Source of the DNA: DAOVRL01 sp964459805 | GTDB taxonomy: Bacteria > Planctomycetota > Phycisphaerae > Sedimentisphaerales > Anaerobacaceae | DNA length: 22,806 nucleotides | Direction: 5' to 3' | NCBI GenBank assembly: GCA_964459805.1 | Contig: CAYWOD010000029.1 | Span: 1 to 22,806, forward strand | In this document: positions 1 through 8,259 of the stretch, piece by piece | How the letters are laid out: each line of letters starts with the position of its first letter | Position numbering within the stretch: position 1 is the first letter of the stretch | Position numbers and translations under genes: made by a program | Notes under the pieces: generated by a model | Seen by the model: only the letters and a program-made list of their open reading frames with translations | The model's database searches: none | What the model was told of the DNA's origin: nothing

Positions 1-362
1 ATAATACCCTCGCTGCCGCTTAAAAGTGTCTTGATTTCAGGGGAGCACTACGGGGGAAATCAAAAGTTAAAATGGAAAAGGTAAAATTGGGGCGGGGGGG
101 ATCGGGGTATCCCTTCGATGAAGTCAGGAGAGGCTTAGTGGGGTAGAGTTGTCGTTTTTGAAGAATTCTTTTGACGGGGGGGGGATTAGATTCGGAAAAA
201 ATTCTTTGTGGGATGCGGTTTAGTGGATAAAATGAGGGCGGAAGGGTGAAAAATGGGTGGGGTCCTGGGGTTCTTTATAAGATAAAGCCGGGTTATGGAG
301 AAGAGAAGCAAAGTGGAGATCTTGTGGAAGGCAAATCGGGCGCAGAATGACCAAGGTGGATA
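1..362. other. G-rich non-coding leader before the DUF4365 gene
   Basis: I see no convincing gene here; the open frames on either strand have no recognisable protein character. The + strand is very rich in G, with a run of seven Gs near 94-100 and a run of nine Gs at 176-184. The hexamer TTGACG at 171-176 resembles a -35 box and runs straight into the nine-G run, but no good -10 box sits 16-18 bases further on. The purine-rich character continues into the gene that follows, so this stretch probably has the same origin as that gene. Confidence 0.5.
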
Positions 363-386
363 ATGCGGAAGGAAGGAGAGTTCGGT

Positions 387-3300
387 GTGAGTAAAGTCTC
401 GAAGCAGCAGCTTACCGACGAGAAAGGGTCGAGAATATTCGAGTCCGTCGTGGACAGGAGGCTGTTCGATGTGCAAAGCCATGGGCAGCACGACAAGACG
501 CCGGACGTAGATGGGACAATTAGGTTGAGGGATGGGCAGGGGAGGTACCTGAACAAGTATCTGCACTACCAGCTTAAGAGCGCGGGGGAAATAAAAGGCG
601 GGCAGTTTTACTGCCGGCGCAAGGTTGTGGAGTACCTATTAGAAACAAATATCCCGACGGTGCTAATTGTGGTTGACGTTGGGAAGAGGCAGGTGTTCTG
701 GTACTTCTTGAGCCGGCGAATAGCACAGGGGATGGGTCTGTCCAAGAATAAAAGGGGGAGCACCATCGATGTGAGCCCGTATGAATTGAGGGGGGACAAT
801 CAAGAAAAAATCCATGAGGAATGGCAGAACATCGCGCATGAGAGCGACTATGAGAGGTCGAAAAGCGCGCTGGCCGAGATTGCAGGCGAGTTCGAGGCGA
901 ATGTAAGAAGTGCGCTGGGAGTGCTATTTCTCTTGCAGAAGGTCCAGAGAGATAAGGTAGGTGAGATATGGAAAAGTCTTCTCGGAATATGTACGGGGGA
1001 AGCAGAGATAGTAGTGCAGAAGTTGGTTGAGAAACAGCTGATAATAGGGACCACAAATTACTATTTGGTGGAAGACGAGAAGATGGGCAGGGAATGTTTG
1101 GAGGAGCTCGTGGAGCAGTTGGGCCGTGAGGGGCTGGGACGTATTTTTGGCGTGGCGGAAGATAAAGGGCTGATGTTAGGGCAGTTAGCCGAGGTGTATA
1201 AGTCAAACGTCAGGCAATATTTCAGAAGTAAGGCAAATGAGTTGGTGAGTTTGGTCAAATCGGGGGGAGAGAGGAAGCTGGTATTTGAGGAGCTAGGGTT
1301 CTTGCGGAAGTACAGCTTCCGAGTCCGGGAGTTGACGTTGCGAATCGTAAGGTTGGTCGTGAGGGGAGCGAAACTGCAAAGAGATGATTCAGTGGAGCAA
1401 GGGAGGTTGGTGTTTGGGCTTTACGATGAGGATTCTGAGGCCGAGATGGTACTGCGGTGCGTTGATCTGTTGAAGGACATAAGGTATTTGCGGACAGAAG
1501 GGGTGTTTCGCCTTCTTGTTAGTCTGTATGGGTCAGCGAACGCAACGGTGAGGGGAGCGGCTCAGGAGGGGCTTGAGGAACTGGCTGGGTTTAACATATA
1601 TGCGTTGACAGATAGAGGGGTGTTTGCGCAAAAGATCGTGTTTGACGAGGTTGATAAGTGGGGCGAGCGAAGGGTGAAAAGCCACTTAGGATTGTTGTGC
1701 GCAATCGCCAGCAAGGTGTTGCAACCGTCTTACAGTGGGCACCACATGGAGGACTATAGAACAGTAGCGTTGTTCAGGGGATCGCTTGTCGCCACGGGGG
1801 AACTCGTAACGCTGAGGGGCCGGGCCATAAGGTTGCTTGAAAGGCTGTACTGGCTCGCTGGGACGTTAGACGAGAAACATAGCGTGCTTGGCGCGTTTGA
1901 GGAGGCGACAAAGACGCCTCACGCGACCGAGTGTGGTGAAAAGCTAAGGGATGTAGTCCACGCGAATACGGAGGAGGTAATCCGATTCTACACAAGTATT
2001 GTTGAAGAGGCAGAGAACGAGACGGTAAGGGTTATCGAGAAGCATCTGGGTCGGATTTCACGGAGGTTTGGGGATTCAGATAGTCTGAAAGAATTGCGGA
2101 GTCGTATCGACGGGAGGGTTGGGTATCAGATATATAGAACATTCGTGGGATATGATACTGACACACTTCTTCACAGGGACTGGCGGGAAGCGCGGAGAAT
2201 GCGTCAGGCGAGATTGGAAGAGATTCTGGGTGCTATTACGACGGAGAATTTTGAGGAATGGGGTGGGAAGCTTGTGGCTGTTGCCAGCAGTTATGGAGGC
2301 TCAAGCCTTGGTGAATTCGGGTACTTTGAGTATTTCTTGACGCAACTGGGGGCGAGAAAACCTCGCATAGCTTTACGGCTTGCGGCGGAAAAAGAAAGAG
2401 AGCTTGAGCCGTTCCTTGCGAGCATTTTGGCAGGGGTCTGGGGCAGTGAAGCGAGAGAGTCGGGGCGGAAGATTCTCCGAAAGTGGATACGAGAGGATGG
2501 AGAAAAGCTGGAGACCAGCGCGCAAGTTTTGGGATGGAAAGACGTCTACGATGGGCCTTTGATAGGTGAACTAATTGCAGAAGGGAAAAGGGCCGGCAGC
2601 GCGGTAGCCTTGAACACGGGGATTGGCAAGCTGGTCGAGAAGTTTGACGGGGGGGCGCGAGTCAAAGCGCTTGTTCTCACAGCACTGAGGGCGTTAACAA
2701 GATTAGGGAACACGGATTGGGTTGATCGTGTCTGGGATCAGGACGAGAACAAGAAGTTTCTATCTTCACTCAATGACGCAGAGATTGGGACAGTTCTGAG
2801 GAATCTTGTACTGCGCTCGGAGATAGACTATCGCGCGGAGTTGCTACTGGGGCATATAGGCGAGCAACGGCCGAGGGAAGTGATGCGATTTCTCATGGCA
2901 CGTGTGGAGGAAGAAGTGCGGGGGGCGAAAGAGGACAGACGGTATAAGGCTATTCCGTATAACTTTGACGAGGTCAATAAGTCGCTTGGGAAGCATGCGG
3001 AGGTAGTTGTGGGTGAGCTTCTGATATGGCGGCGAAAAAGGGAGTGGCGTTATGGATGGGAGGCAGAGCACTTAGTGGAGAAGATCTTCCCTGAATTTGA
3101 TGTCGGGCTGGAGCAGGCTTTGATTGGGCTGATCAAATCGAAAGAAAGGGGCATACGTGAGATGATTCTCGGGATTTTGAGTGCCTACAAGGGGCAAGTG
3201 TTCCTACACGGGATATGCAAAGAGTTCGTGAAGGCGTTTGGAGACGAAGGGGAGTACGCGACAAGGCTGTTGTTACCACTGTCGCGAACTGGAGTTGTCC

Positions 3301-3488
3301 GTGGCCAGTACGGCTTTGTTAAGGCTTATAAGAAAAGACGAGAAGAGATGCAACCGTGGAAAAGTGACAGTCACAAGGGAGTGCGAAGGTTCGGGCTACG
3401 CTTCGAGGAATACATCGAGGGGAGGATTGCAGATGAGCAGATGCGTGCGGACGAGGAGGACAGCCTGTTGAAGCGGGGGCTTAGATAA
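387..3488 (+). CDS. DUF4365-like nuclease domain protein with long helical-repeat C-terminus
   Basis: A 1033-residue protein. Residues about 10-110 resemble the DUF4365 domain, a PD-(D/E)xK nuclease-like fold: an N-terminal TDEKG segment, an acidic PDVDG motif (D40, D42) and a Q62-L-K64-S strand that would supply the catalytic lysine. Residues about 160-240 look like a winged-helix linker (inference). The remaining roughly 780 residues are almost all amphipathic helix and read as HEAT/ARM-like repeats, with no recognised ATPase motif. The GTG start at 387 is chosen because GGAAGGAG ends about nine bases upstream; an ATG at 363 in the same frame has no ribosome site. The coding strand is strongly G-skewed (30 G to 8 C in bases 1081-1140) and in places AT-richer than its neighbours, which suggests horizontal transfer. 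A role in phage or plasmid defence is plausible from the architecture but unproven. It stands alone and converges on the kinase gene. Confidence 0.85.
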   Translation: MSKVSKQQLTDEKGSRIFESVVDRRLFDVQSHGQHDKTPDVDGTIRLRDGQGRYLNKYLHYQLKSAGEIKGGQFYCRRKVVEYLLETNIPTVLIVVDVGKRQVFWYFLSRRIAQGMGLSKNKRGSTIDVSPYELRGDNQEKIHEEWQNIAHESDYERSKSALAEIAGEFEANVRSALGVLFLLQKVQRDKVGEIWKSLLGICTGEAEIVVQKLVEKQLIIGTTNYYLVEDEKMGRECLEELVEQLGREGLGRIFGVAEDKGLMLGQLAEVYKSNVRQYFRSKANELVSLVKSGGERKLVFEELGFLRKYSFRVRELTLRIVRLVVRGAKLQRDDSVEQGRLVFGLYDEDSEAEMVLRCVDLLKDIRYLRTEGVFRLLVSLYGSANATVRGAAQEGLEELAGFNIYALTDRGVFAQKIVFDEVDKWGERRVKSHLGLLCAIASKVLQPSYSGHHMEDYRTVALFRGSLVATGELVTLRGRAIRLLERLYWLAGTLDEKHSVLGAFEEATKTPHATECGEKLRDVVHANTEEVIRFYTSIVEEAENETVRVIEKHLGRISRRFGDSDSLKELRSRIDGRVGYQIYRTFVGYDTDTLLHRDWREARRMRQARLEEILGAITTENFEEWGGKLVAVASSYGGSSLGEFGYFEYFLTQLGARKPRIALRLAAEKERELEPFLASILAGVWGSEARESGRKILRKWIREDGEKLETSAQVLGWKDVYDGPLIGELIAEGKRAGSAVALNTGIGKLVEKFDGGARVKALVLTALRALTRLGNTDWVDRVWDQDENKKFLSSLNDAEIGTVLRNLVLRSEIDYRAELLLGHIGEQRPREVMRFLMARVEEEVRGAKEDRRYKAIPYNFDEVNKSLGKHAEVVVGELLIWRRKREWRYGWEAEHLVEKIFPEFDVGLEQALIGLIKSKERGIREMILGILSAYKGQVFLHGICKEFVKAFGDEGEYATRLLLPLSRTGVVRGQYGFVKAYKKRREEMQPWKSDSHKGVRRFGLRFEEYIEGRIADEQMRADEEDSLLKRGLR

Positions 3489-3568
3489 CGCGGGAACAGA
3501 TCAACGCGCGCGATGAATCGCGGCTCGCTCAGCCTGCAAGAGAGGTTCGCTGGAAAGAGCGCGGTAAA

Positions 3569-5467
3569 TCACTGCTGAAATAGCAGCTCTATGAGCTTGG
3601 CGTGCTGTGAGAAGTCGCCAACGATCAACTGTGCGCCGGCCTTGATCAGGCGCATCCGTTTCTCGGTGCTCAAGCCATGCCTTCGAATCTCGTCGCTTGC
3701 GAGACCGATTGCGATTCCACCGCGCTTTCGGCATTCTCGCATCTCCACCGGGCCGTCGCCAAAAACCGCCAGCTCGGGGCCCTGCAGATTATTCTCCGTC
3801 ATTATTCTTCCAATGACCATCTTCTTGGAATACTTAGTGACATCACCGAGCGCCCCGTAAATCCCGCCGTCAAAAAGCCCCGCATAACCCAGCGCCTCGG
3901 CTTCGGCCAGCACATCCTGATGATCCGTTCCGCTTGCCAGGTAGAGCTTCACGCCCCTTTGACGCAGGGCCTCCAGAAATGCCACGGACCCTTTGATTGT
4001 ATAATCATTGATGTCAAGCTCGCCGCGGTTGAATTTCTCGATCCGCCGGCCGACCAATTCCACTAAGGCGTTGTTGTAAATCTCCTTATAGCCGAACTTA
4101 TCGAGCACGTCCTCGGCCGCAACAACGCCAAATTCTTCGACCAGCTCGACCAGGGCTTCCATCTGCAAAATCGTCTGAATGCCGGTGGATTTGTCGATGT
4201 AGTCGAGCACGCGGTTCCGCACCTTGTGATAAAGCGTTTCGTCGGCGCTCTCGTATTTGTCACCGAGAATGGCCTTGATCATCACAGGGGCCATGATTTG
4301 TTCCCAGCCCTGCCTCAGGGAGCTTATCGTCCCATCGTTATCAAATACCACGTGCATTATTCGTCCGAGCGGTATCGACTCATAGCAGTATTCTATCTCG
4401 GCCTCGGCAAAATAGCGTGCTCGCCGAAGGTCCGCGGCCAGCTCGGGCTGGTAGATGTAATCGGCGTCTTTGCCGACCTCAAGAATCTCCTCACCCGACG
4501 CTGTGCCGGTCTGGAACAGCTTCTGGATCGTCACGGCGGCGGCGAAATTGGCGAATTCGGCCGCCTCGCCGGGCGACGAACCGGCACCGAGGCACAAGGC
4601 CAAGGCACCGGTCACCGTATCGCCGGCGCCGACCGTATCGAGCTTTTTGAGTAACTGGATGCCGGGAACCTCGTGCACACCGTCACAATCTACGGTAATG
4701 ATGCCTCGGGGACCACGGGTCAGAAATACCGGCTTGTCGAACTGCTGATAGAGGTTCTGCGCATACTGTTTCAGGTCCGCCAGTTGCAGCACATCGTCCA
4801 ATTTGACATCGACGCCGTTGAGCTCCGCCGCCTCCAAATCGTTTGTCTTGCGATAGACATTCTTGAATTTGTGGCCGTAGTGACGCGAATCGAGCAGAAC
4901 TATCTTCTCGTCGAACTTTCCGAAGAGGTCGTTGGCCTGGTCTATGAAAGATTCGTTGGCAACGCTGCCGGGGACCTGCTGATTGACAATAAGTGCGTCC
5001 GCCGTTTGCAGTGCGTCGCGCATGCCCTCGAGCAGGGCCCGATCCGTTGCCTCGGTGCGCTTGTTGAAGAAACCAAAGTCGATTCGAGGCTGTTCGGCGC
5101 CCTCGAGGTAAGGCTTGCCGAACGTCACTGTGTCGAAATTCTCCTCTTGTACAACCAAGCGGCTCGTATCGGCCCCAAGCCCGTGAAGCTGACGTCTTAG
5201 CTCCCTGCCGAAGATATCATCTCCAACGACACCTATAACTTGTATGGAGGCCGGCTCGAGGGCCGCAAGATTGGCGACAACGTTCGACGCACCGCCGAGC
5301 GAATAGTACTGCCTGCCGACCGACCGCGCAGCAAGGCCCGTCTCCACAGAAACCTCCGAGCCCCGAGGATCGAGCAGCCAGTAAGCATCGAGGCAAAAAT
5401 CTCCATAGACCACTATTTTGACACCCTTAATCCGAGTTAGAATCTCCCGGATGCGCTCTTCATTCAT
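3569..5467 (-). CDS. PfkB-family sugar kinase fused to HAD-superfamily phosphatase
   Basis: A 632-residue two-domain protein. Residues 1-335 are a ribokinase/PfkB kinase closest in style to the kinase half of HldE (RfaE domain I): GGASN at 58-62 and the anion-hole/catalytic-base motif DTVGAGD at 277-283. Residues 370-632 are a HAD hydrolase: motif I DNDGT (D376, D378), motif II S512 in LASGT, a lysine near 548 and motif IV GDGPVE at 570-575. A helical cap of about 110 residues lies between motifs I and II, larger than in GmhB. Classical HldE carries a nucleotidyltransferase in the second position, so this fusion is unusual. One reading is kinase plus phosphatase acting in succession on a sugar phosphate, as HldE and GmhB do in heptose synthesis; the substrate is unknown. 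An AAGGTG ribosome site precedes the ATG. It is the last gene of a three-gene operon, 40 bases after the DHS-like gene. Confidence 0.9.
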   Translation of the reverse strand: MNEERIREILTRIKGVKIVVYGDFCLDAYWLLDPRGSEVSVETGLAARSVGRQYYSLGGASNVVANLAALEPASIQVIGVVGDDIFGRELRRQLHGLGADTSRLVVQEENFDTVTFGKPYLEGAEQPRIDFGFFNKRTEATDRALLEGMRDALQTADALIVNQQVPGSVANESFIDQANDLFGKFDEKIVLLDSRHYGHKFKNVYRKTNDLEAAELNGVDVKLDDVLQLADLKQYAQNLYQQFDKPVFLTRGPRGIITVDCDGVHEVPGIQLLKKLDTVGAGDTVTGALALCLGAGSSPGEAAEFANFAAAVTIQKLFQTGTASGEEILEVGKDADYIYQPELAADLRRARYFAEAEIEYCYESIPLGRIMHVVFDNDGTISSLRQGWEQIMAPVMIKAILGDKYESADETLYHKVRNRVLDYIDKSTGIQTILQMEALVELVEEFGVVAAEDVLDKFGYKEIYNNALVELVGRRIEKFNRGELDINDYTIKGSVAFLEALRQRGVKLYLASGTDHQDVLAEAEALGYAGLFDGGIYGALGDVTKYSKKMVIGRIMTENNLQGPELAVFGDGPVEMRECRKRGGIAIGLASDEIRRHGLSTEKRMRLIKAGAQLIVGDFSQHAKLIELLFQQ

Positions 5468-5507
5468 CGCTAAACACCTTGAAGTCTAACACTCCGTCAA
5501 ACATCAA

Positions 5508-6533
5508 TTAGTGGGTAATCATCTTATACAGCAATGCAAATGTCTGCTTTTGGTTCCCCTGCACATAAAAGCCCCTGCCCGCAAAAGCCTGAGGGATTCG
5601 CGTTACAATGCTCTTTTGGTCGCGGAAATAATAGCCCGCAGCCGCCTCATCGCTCATCGCATCCGGCCGATACTCGCGCAGGTCGAAGTCAGCGGTGATA
5701 ATGCTCTTCGGAATGCTGCCGCTATTGGCCGCCATTGAGATAGCCTTTAGCAGCAGTTCCGGGCCGGTGACCGCACTGCCTATGTTCAATATCACCCCGC
5801 CGCCGACAAGCCCCGCTATTTTCTCCGTGTAGATAAGGAAATCTGTAGCCGAGCAGCCGCCCTTGGCCCGCCCGTCAAAAGACGGATGCTGGTCGGTAAC
5901 ATCCGTGCCTATCCCGGCGTGAACGGTAAATGGAGTATCGTTTTGGTAACAGGCCGCAAGAACGCTCACTTCCGGATGTCCAAAAGAACGCAGCCAATCG
6001 TCCTTTGCCGTCGAGGCCAGGACCATCTCGCGAAAGGCCGCATCACAGATCATTTTGCCGAGTGACTCGCCGCACCCCAGCTTCTGTTCGTCGCCGAGCG
6101 ATATGGCCGCATTGATGTAGGCAAACTCACCGGCCATTCCGAACCTGCCTTTGCCCAGCGCATCCGGGACGTCTTCGCTGGTCTGGCCTATCAGCGCCAG
6201 CTCAAAATCGTGGATGGCGGTGGCCGCATTGCCCGCAACCAACGTAACAGCCCGGCGCTTCACAAGCTCGATGAGCAAAGGCCCCAGGCCGTTCTTAATC
6301 AGATGAGCGCCCGTGAACAACACAACAGGCCTGTCCGCCTTCCGCGCAGAAACGATAGCCTCAGCAATAGCCTCGATGTCGCCGCGCGTTTTCTCGGGCA
6401 ACTCGATAACAAGCCCATCAATATCTGCGGGCCGGACAAGGTCCTCAAGTGTAACCTTGTTACTGCGCGTACTCAAGGGGTACGTATTGATTTTGCTCGT
6501 ATCAAAGACGTTGTATTTGCCCTTGTAGTCCAT
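5508..6533 (-). CDS. Conserved protein of unknown function, deoxyhypusine-synthase-like
   Basis: A 341-residue cytoplasmic protein with no signal peptide. Visible conserved-looking blocks are TGAHLIKNGLGPLLIEL (74-90), AIHDFELALIGQTSEDV (106-122), HAGIGTDVTDQHP (205-217) and LNIGSAVTGPEL (249-260). The alternating beta strands and glycine turns suggest a Rossmann-like fold, and the first blocks recall the NAD-binding part of deoxyhypusine synthase. I am not sure of that assignment, and bacteria of this kind would have no eIF5A substrate. The start at 6533 is preferred over the longer 6566 frame because its ATG lies one base after the stop of the epimerase gene and GGGG sits about eight bases upstream. 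That spacing implies translational coupling to the epimerase. Its operon partners are a sugar epimerase and a sugar kinase/phosphatase, so a carbohydrate substrate is likelier than a protein one (inference). Confidence 0.85.
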   Translation of the reverse strand: MDYKGKYNVFDTSKINTYPLSTRSNKVTLEDLVRPADIDGLVIELPEKTRGDIEAIAEAIVSARKADRPVVLFTGAHLIKNGLGPLLIELVKRRAVTLVAGNAATAIHDFELALIGQTSEDVPDALGKGRFGMAGEFAYINAAISLGDEQKLGCGESLGKMICDAAFREMVLASTAKDDWLRSFGHPEVSVLAACYQNDTPFTVHAGIGTDVTDQHPSFDGRAKGGCSATDFLIYTEKIAGLVGGGVILNIGSAVTGPELLLKAISMAANSGSIPKSIITADFDLREYRPDAMSDEAAAGYYFRDQKSIVTRIPQAFAGRGFYVQGNQKQTFALLYKMITH

Positions 6534-6534
6534 A

Positions 6535-7818
6535 CTATTGCCCCAACATTTCAAGCAGCTTCTCAAGTCGTTTTATGCACTGCACCATACAACGGACGGT
6601 ATGATAGTTCACTTTCCAGGAATGGCTCATGTGCGTCCAGATCGGCTGGCCCTGCCTGCTAAGCAGCGGCCACCACTCACCTACCGGATGATTTATCATC
6701 CTGTCGAAAACGAATCGGTGCACGTTTTCGTAAGCCGGCCAATACTTCTCGGCCCCGAACCGAAGAGCCGCCTCCAACATCCCGATCATAACCTCCGCCT
6801 GCTGCCAAAACTCCTTTTCCATATCATAGACACCGCCGGCGTGCGGCCCCTCTGTATAGACACCGCCGTATTCGGGGTCAATGCCGTTGGTCATCGCGTG
6901 GTCCGTCGCCTTTTTGATGACGTCCTTATACTCGTCCCAGCCGGCCCCCATAATGTCAGTCGCATGGGCCAGCAGCCACGCAAATTCTACGTTGTGGCCT
7001 GCCGAGGTATTGTCCTCGGCGTTGACCTTTTGCCCGCCCTCGGCAAAGCGGTCCCAGCCCCAGACAATGTCGAACTTTATCTGCGGCGCAACCTTCCAGT
7101 CCGGTGTAAACTGCGGTATGCCGGTTGCATATTCGCGGTGCAGGATTCTTTTTATCAGCAGGTCGATATCCTCGGCCAATGTCCGCCGGTGTATGCCCTT
7201 ACCCGTGCATTCATAGAGGGTCGTAAAGGCCTCCATCAGGTGCATGTGCACGTCGAGCGTCTTCCTGTCGCCGCCCCCGCGGCCGGGCCCGCGAAGGTCC
7301 CAGTTCCGCTCGAACATCTCGAAATATCCGCCGTACATCGTATCGGCACAATGTTTCTTGACAAGGTCGAAGACGTTCTCCGCATACTCCTGTCCCCGTG
7401 TATCGCCCGTCGCTAATGTATATTCGCTCAGCGCGTAAATCGCAAAGCTCAGGGCGTACAGGATCTTCTTGTCGATAGCAACGTTGCCCTTGCGGTCCGT
7501 CGTCCAGTAGAACCCCCCGTATTCATCGTCCCACATCTTTTCGATCACAAAATCCACACCCTGCGCAGCATATTCACCGCACCTGCCCCCGCCGTAACCC
7601 GCCCGATGCGCCGAAGCCATCGTATAGATAGTCCGCATCTGAGCCAGCATGGACTTCTCATCCTCGCCGCTGTCGTTGCCGTCCTTGTCGAAGTGCGTAA
7701 TAAAGCCGCCGTTCTCATCATCCCTGCACCGGTCCAGCCAGAACGGCAGCAGCTCCATTGTAAGATGCTCCTCGCACTCATCCAGACAGCCCGCCACCTG
7801 CTTTGGGCCAATAGCCAT
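6535..7818 (-). CDS. AGE-family sugar 2-epimerase (N-acylglucosamine or cellobiose 2-epimerase type)
   Basis: A 427-residue protein, normal length for the (alpha/alpha)6-barrel N-acylglucosamine 2-epimerase superfamily, which interconverts C2 epimers of aldoses or aldose/ketose pairs (mannose, N-acetylmannosamine, cellobiose). Characteristic sites are visible: R62 in MRTIY, H191 in DVHMHLMEAF, H275 and E278 in GHNVEFAW, the EFWQQAE helix at 336-342 and H406 in WKVNYHTVR. The last motif is more like cellobiose/mannose epimerases than the renin-binding-protein type, so the substrate cannot be fixed from sequence. There is no signal peptide, so it acts in the cytoplasm. AAAGGA lies about ten bases before the ATG, and a strong promoter sits about 65 bases upstream. 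It is the first gene of the operon, overlapping by spacing with the DHS-like gene. Confidence 0.93.
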   Translation of the reverse strand: MAIGPKQVAGCLDECEEHLTMELLPFWLDRCRDDENGGFITHFDKDGNDSGEDEKSMLAQMRTIYTMASAHRAGYGGGRCGEYAAQGVDFVIEKMWDDEYGGFYWTTDRKGNVAIDKKILYALSFAIYALSEYTLATGDTRGQEYAENVFDLVKKHCADTMYGGYFEMFERNWDLRGPGRGGGDRKTLDVHMHLMEAFTTLYECTGKGIHRRTLAEDIDLLIKRILHREYATGIPQFTPDWKVAPQIKFDIVWGWDRFAEGGQKVNAEDNTSAGHNVEFAWLLAHATDIMGAGWDEYKDVIKKATDHAMTNGIDPEYGGVYTEGPHAGGVYDMEKEFWQQAEVMIGMLEAALRFGAEKYWPAYENVHRFVFDRMINHPVGEWWPLLSRQGQPIWTHMSHSWKVNYHTVRCMVQCIKRLEKLLEMLGQ

Positions 7819-7882
7819 CTTCCAATCCTTTCAACAGCCTTCGGACAAATCCGGTAAATCATGCGAAGCACTCTGCCGCGGT

Positions 7883-7911
7883 ATTGTAGTATCCCCCCAC
7901 CGGCCCGTCAA
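7883..7911 (-). promoter_or_regulatory. Near-consensus sigma70-type promoter of the epimerase operon
   Basis: On the minus strand TTGACG (7911-7906) and TACAAT (7888-7883) each match the sigma70 consensus at five of six positions and are separated by exactly 17 bases. Transcription would start near 7876 and give a leader of about 58 bases before the epimerase ATG. The -35 box overlaps the last codon of the lgt remnant, so the promoter sits at the broken end of that pseudogene. Confidence 0.65.
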
Positions 7912-8191
7912 GCAACCCACTCTTGGATACTGGCATATAGGACACATACCTCATTTCGCCCTGCTCCCCGGAACTGCTCGGCATAATGGACGACAAAATG
8001 GATGCGTGCACCTACGACTCCACCTATCAGGCAGAAGAGGCCGCCGTTCGTGATAAGCTGGGGGTCCGGGGTGAAGCTACGGCTCAGGCGTCTTGCAAGC
8101 ACCAAGGCGGGGAGAAAGCCTATGACAATCATCAGGCCTTTCTTTTTACAGTTACGTGGATAAAAGGTATCTCGATAAGTTCAGGAAACAT
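7908..8191 (-). pseudogene. lgt: Frameshifted, truncated lgt remnant (prolipoprotein diacylglyceryl transferase)
   Basis: Read from an ATG at 8191, the first frame gives MFPELIEIPFIHVTVK, typical of the Lgt N-terminus, and then hits a TGA at 8134-8132. Shifting by one base, at the A-rich run around 8136-8146, restores GLMIVIGFLPALVLARR and then LIGGVVGARIHFVVHYAEQF, which match Lgt transmembrane segments 1 and 2. Similarity ends near 7976 after about 72 residues; an intact Lgt has roughly 260-300, and its GRIGNFINGE-type signature is absent. This is therefore a 5' fragment with a one-base loss. It lies downstream of a fragment of the HEAT gene on the same strand, which suggests an ancestral HEAT gene-lgt order. 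The cell must carry a working lgt elsewhere, because lipoprotein signals occur in this window. Confidence 0.8.
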
Positions 8192-8259
8192 TCATCGTAG
8201 TCCGTATTGCGTCCGCCCAAGAGCCCCACCCAAAACCAAAAGGTTGTGAGAAACACGGG

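Noticed and set aside
186..1258. Several minus-strand open frames of 60-210 residues opposite the DUF4365 gene
   Set aside because: They are shadows of the + strand gene; their proteins are rich in Pro, Ser and Arg with no domain character, as expected from antisense of a G-rich gene.
3509..3522. Possible hairpin CGCGA-TGAA-TCGCG between the convergent genes as a terminator
   Set aside because: The stem has only five pairs and no T run follows on either strand; too weak to call.
3573..3587. Small inverted repeat CTGCT-GAAAT-AGCAG
   Set aside because: It lies inside the last codons of the kinase/HAD gene, has five pairs and lacks a T run.
6538..7416. 292-residue + strand open frame opposite the epimerase gene
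   Set aside because: The minus-strand epimerase has all family motifs; the + frame is an antisense shadow.
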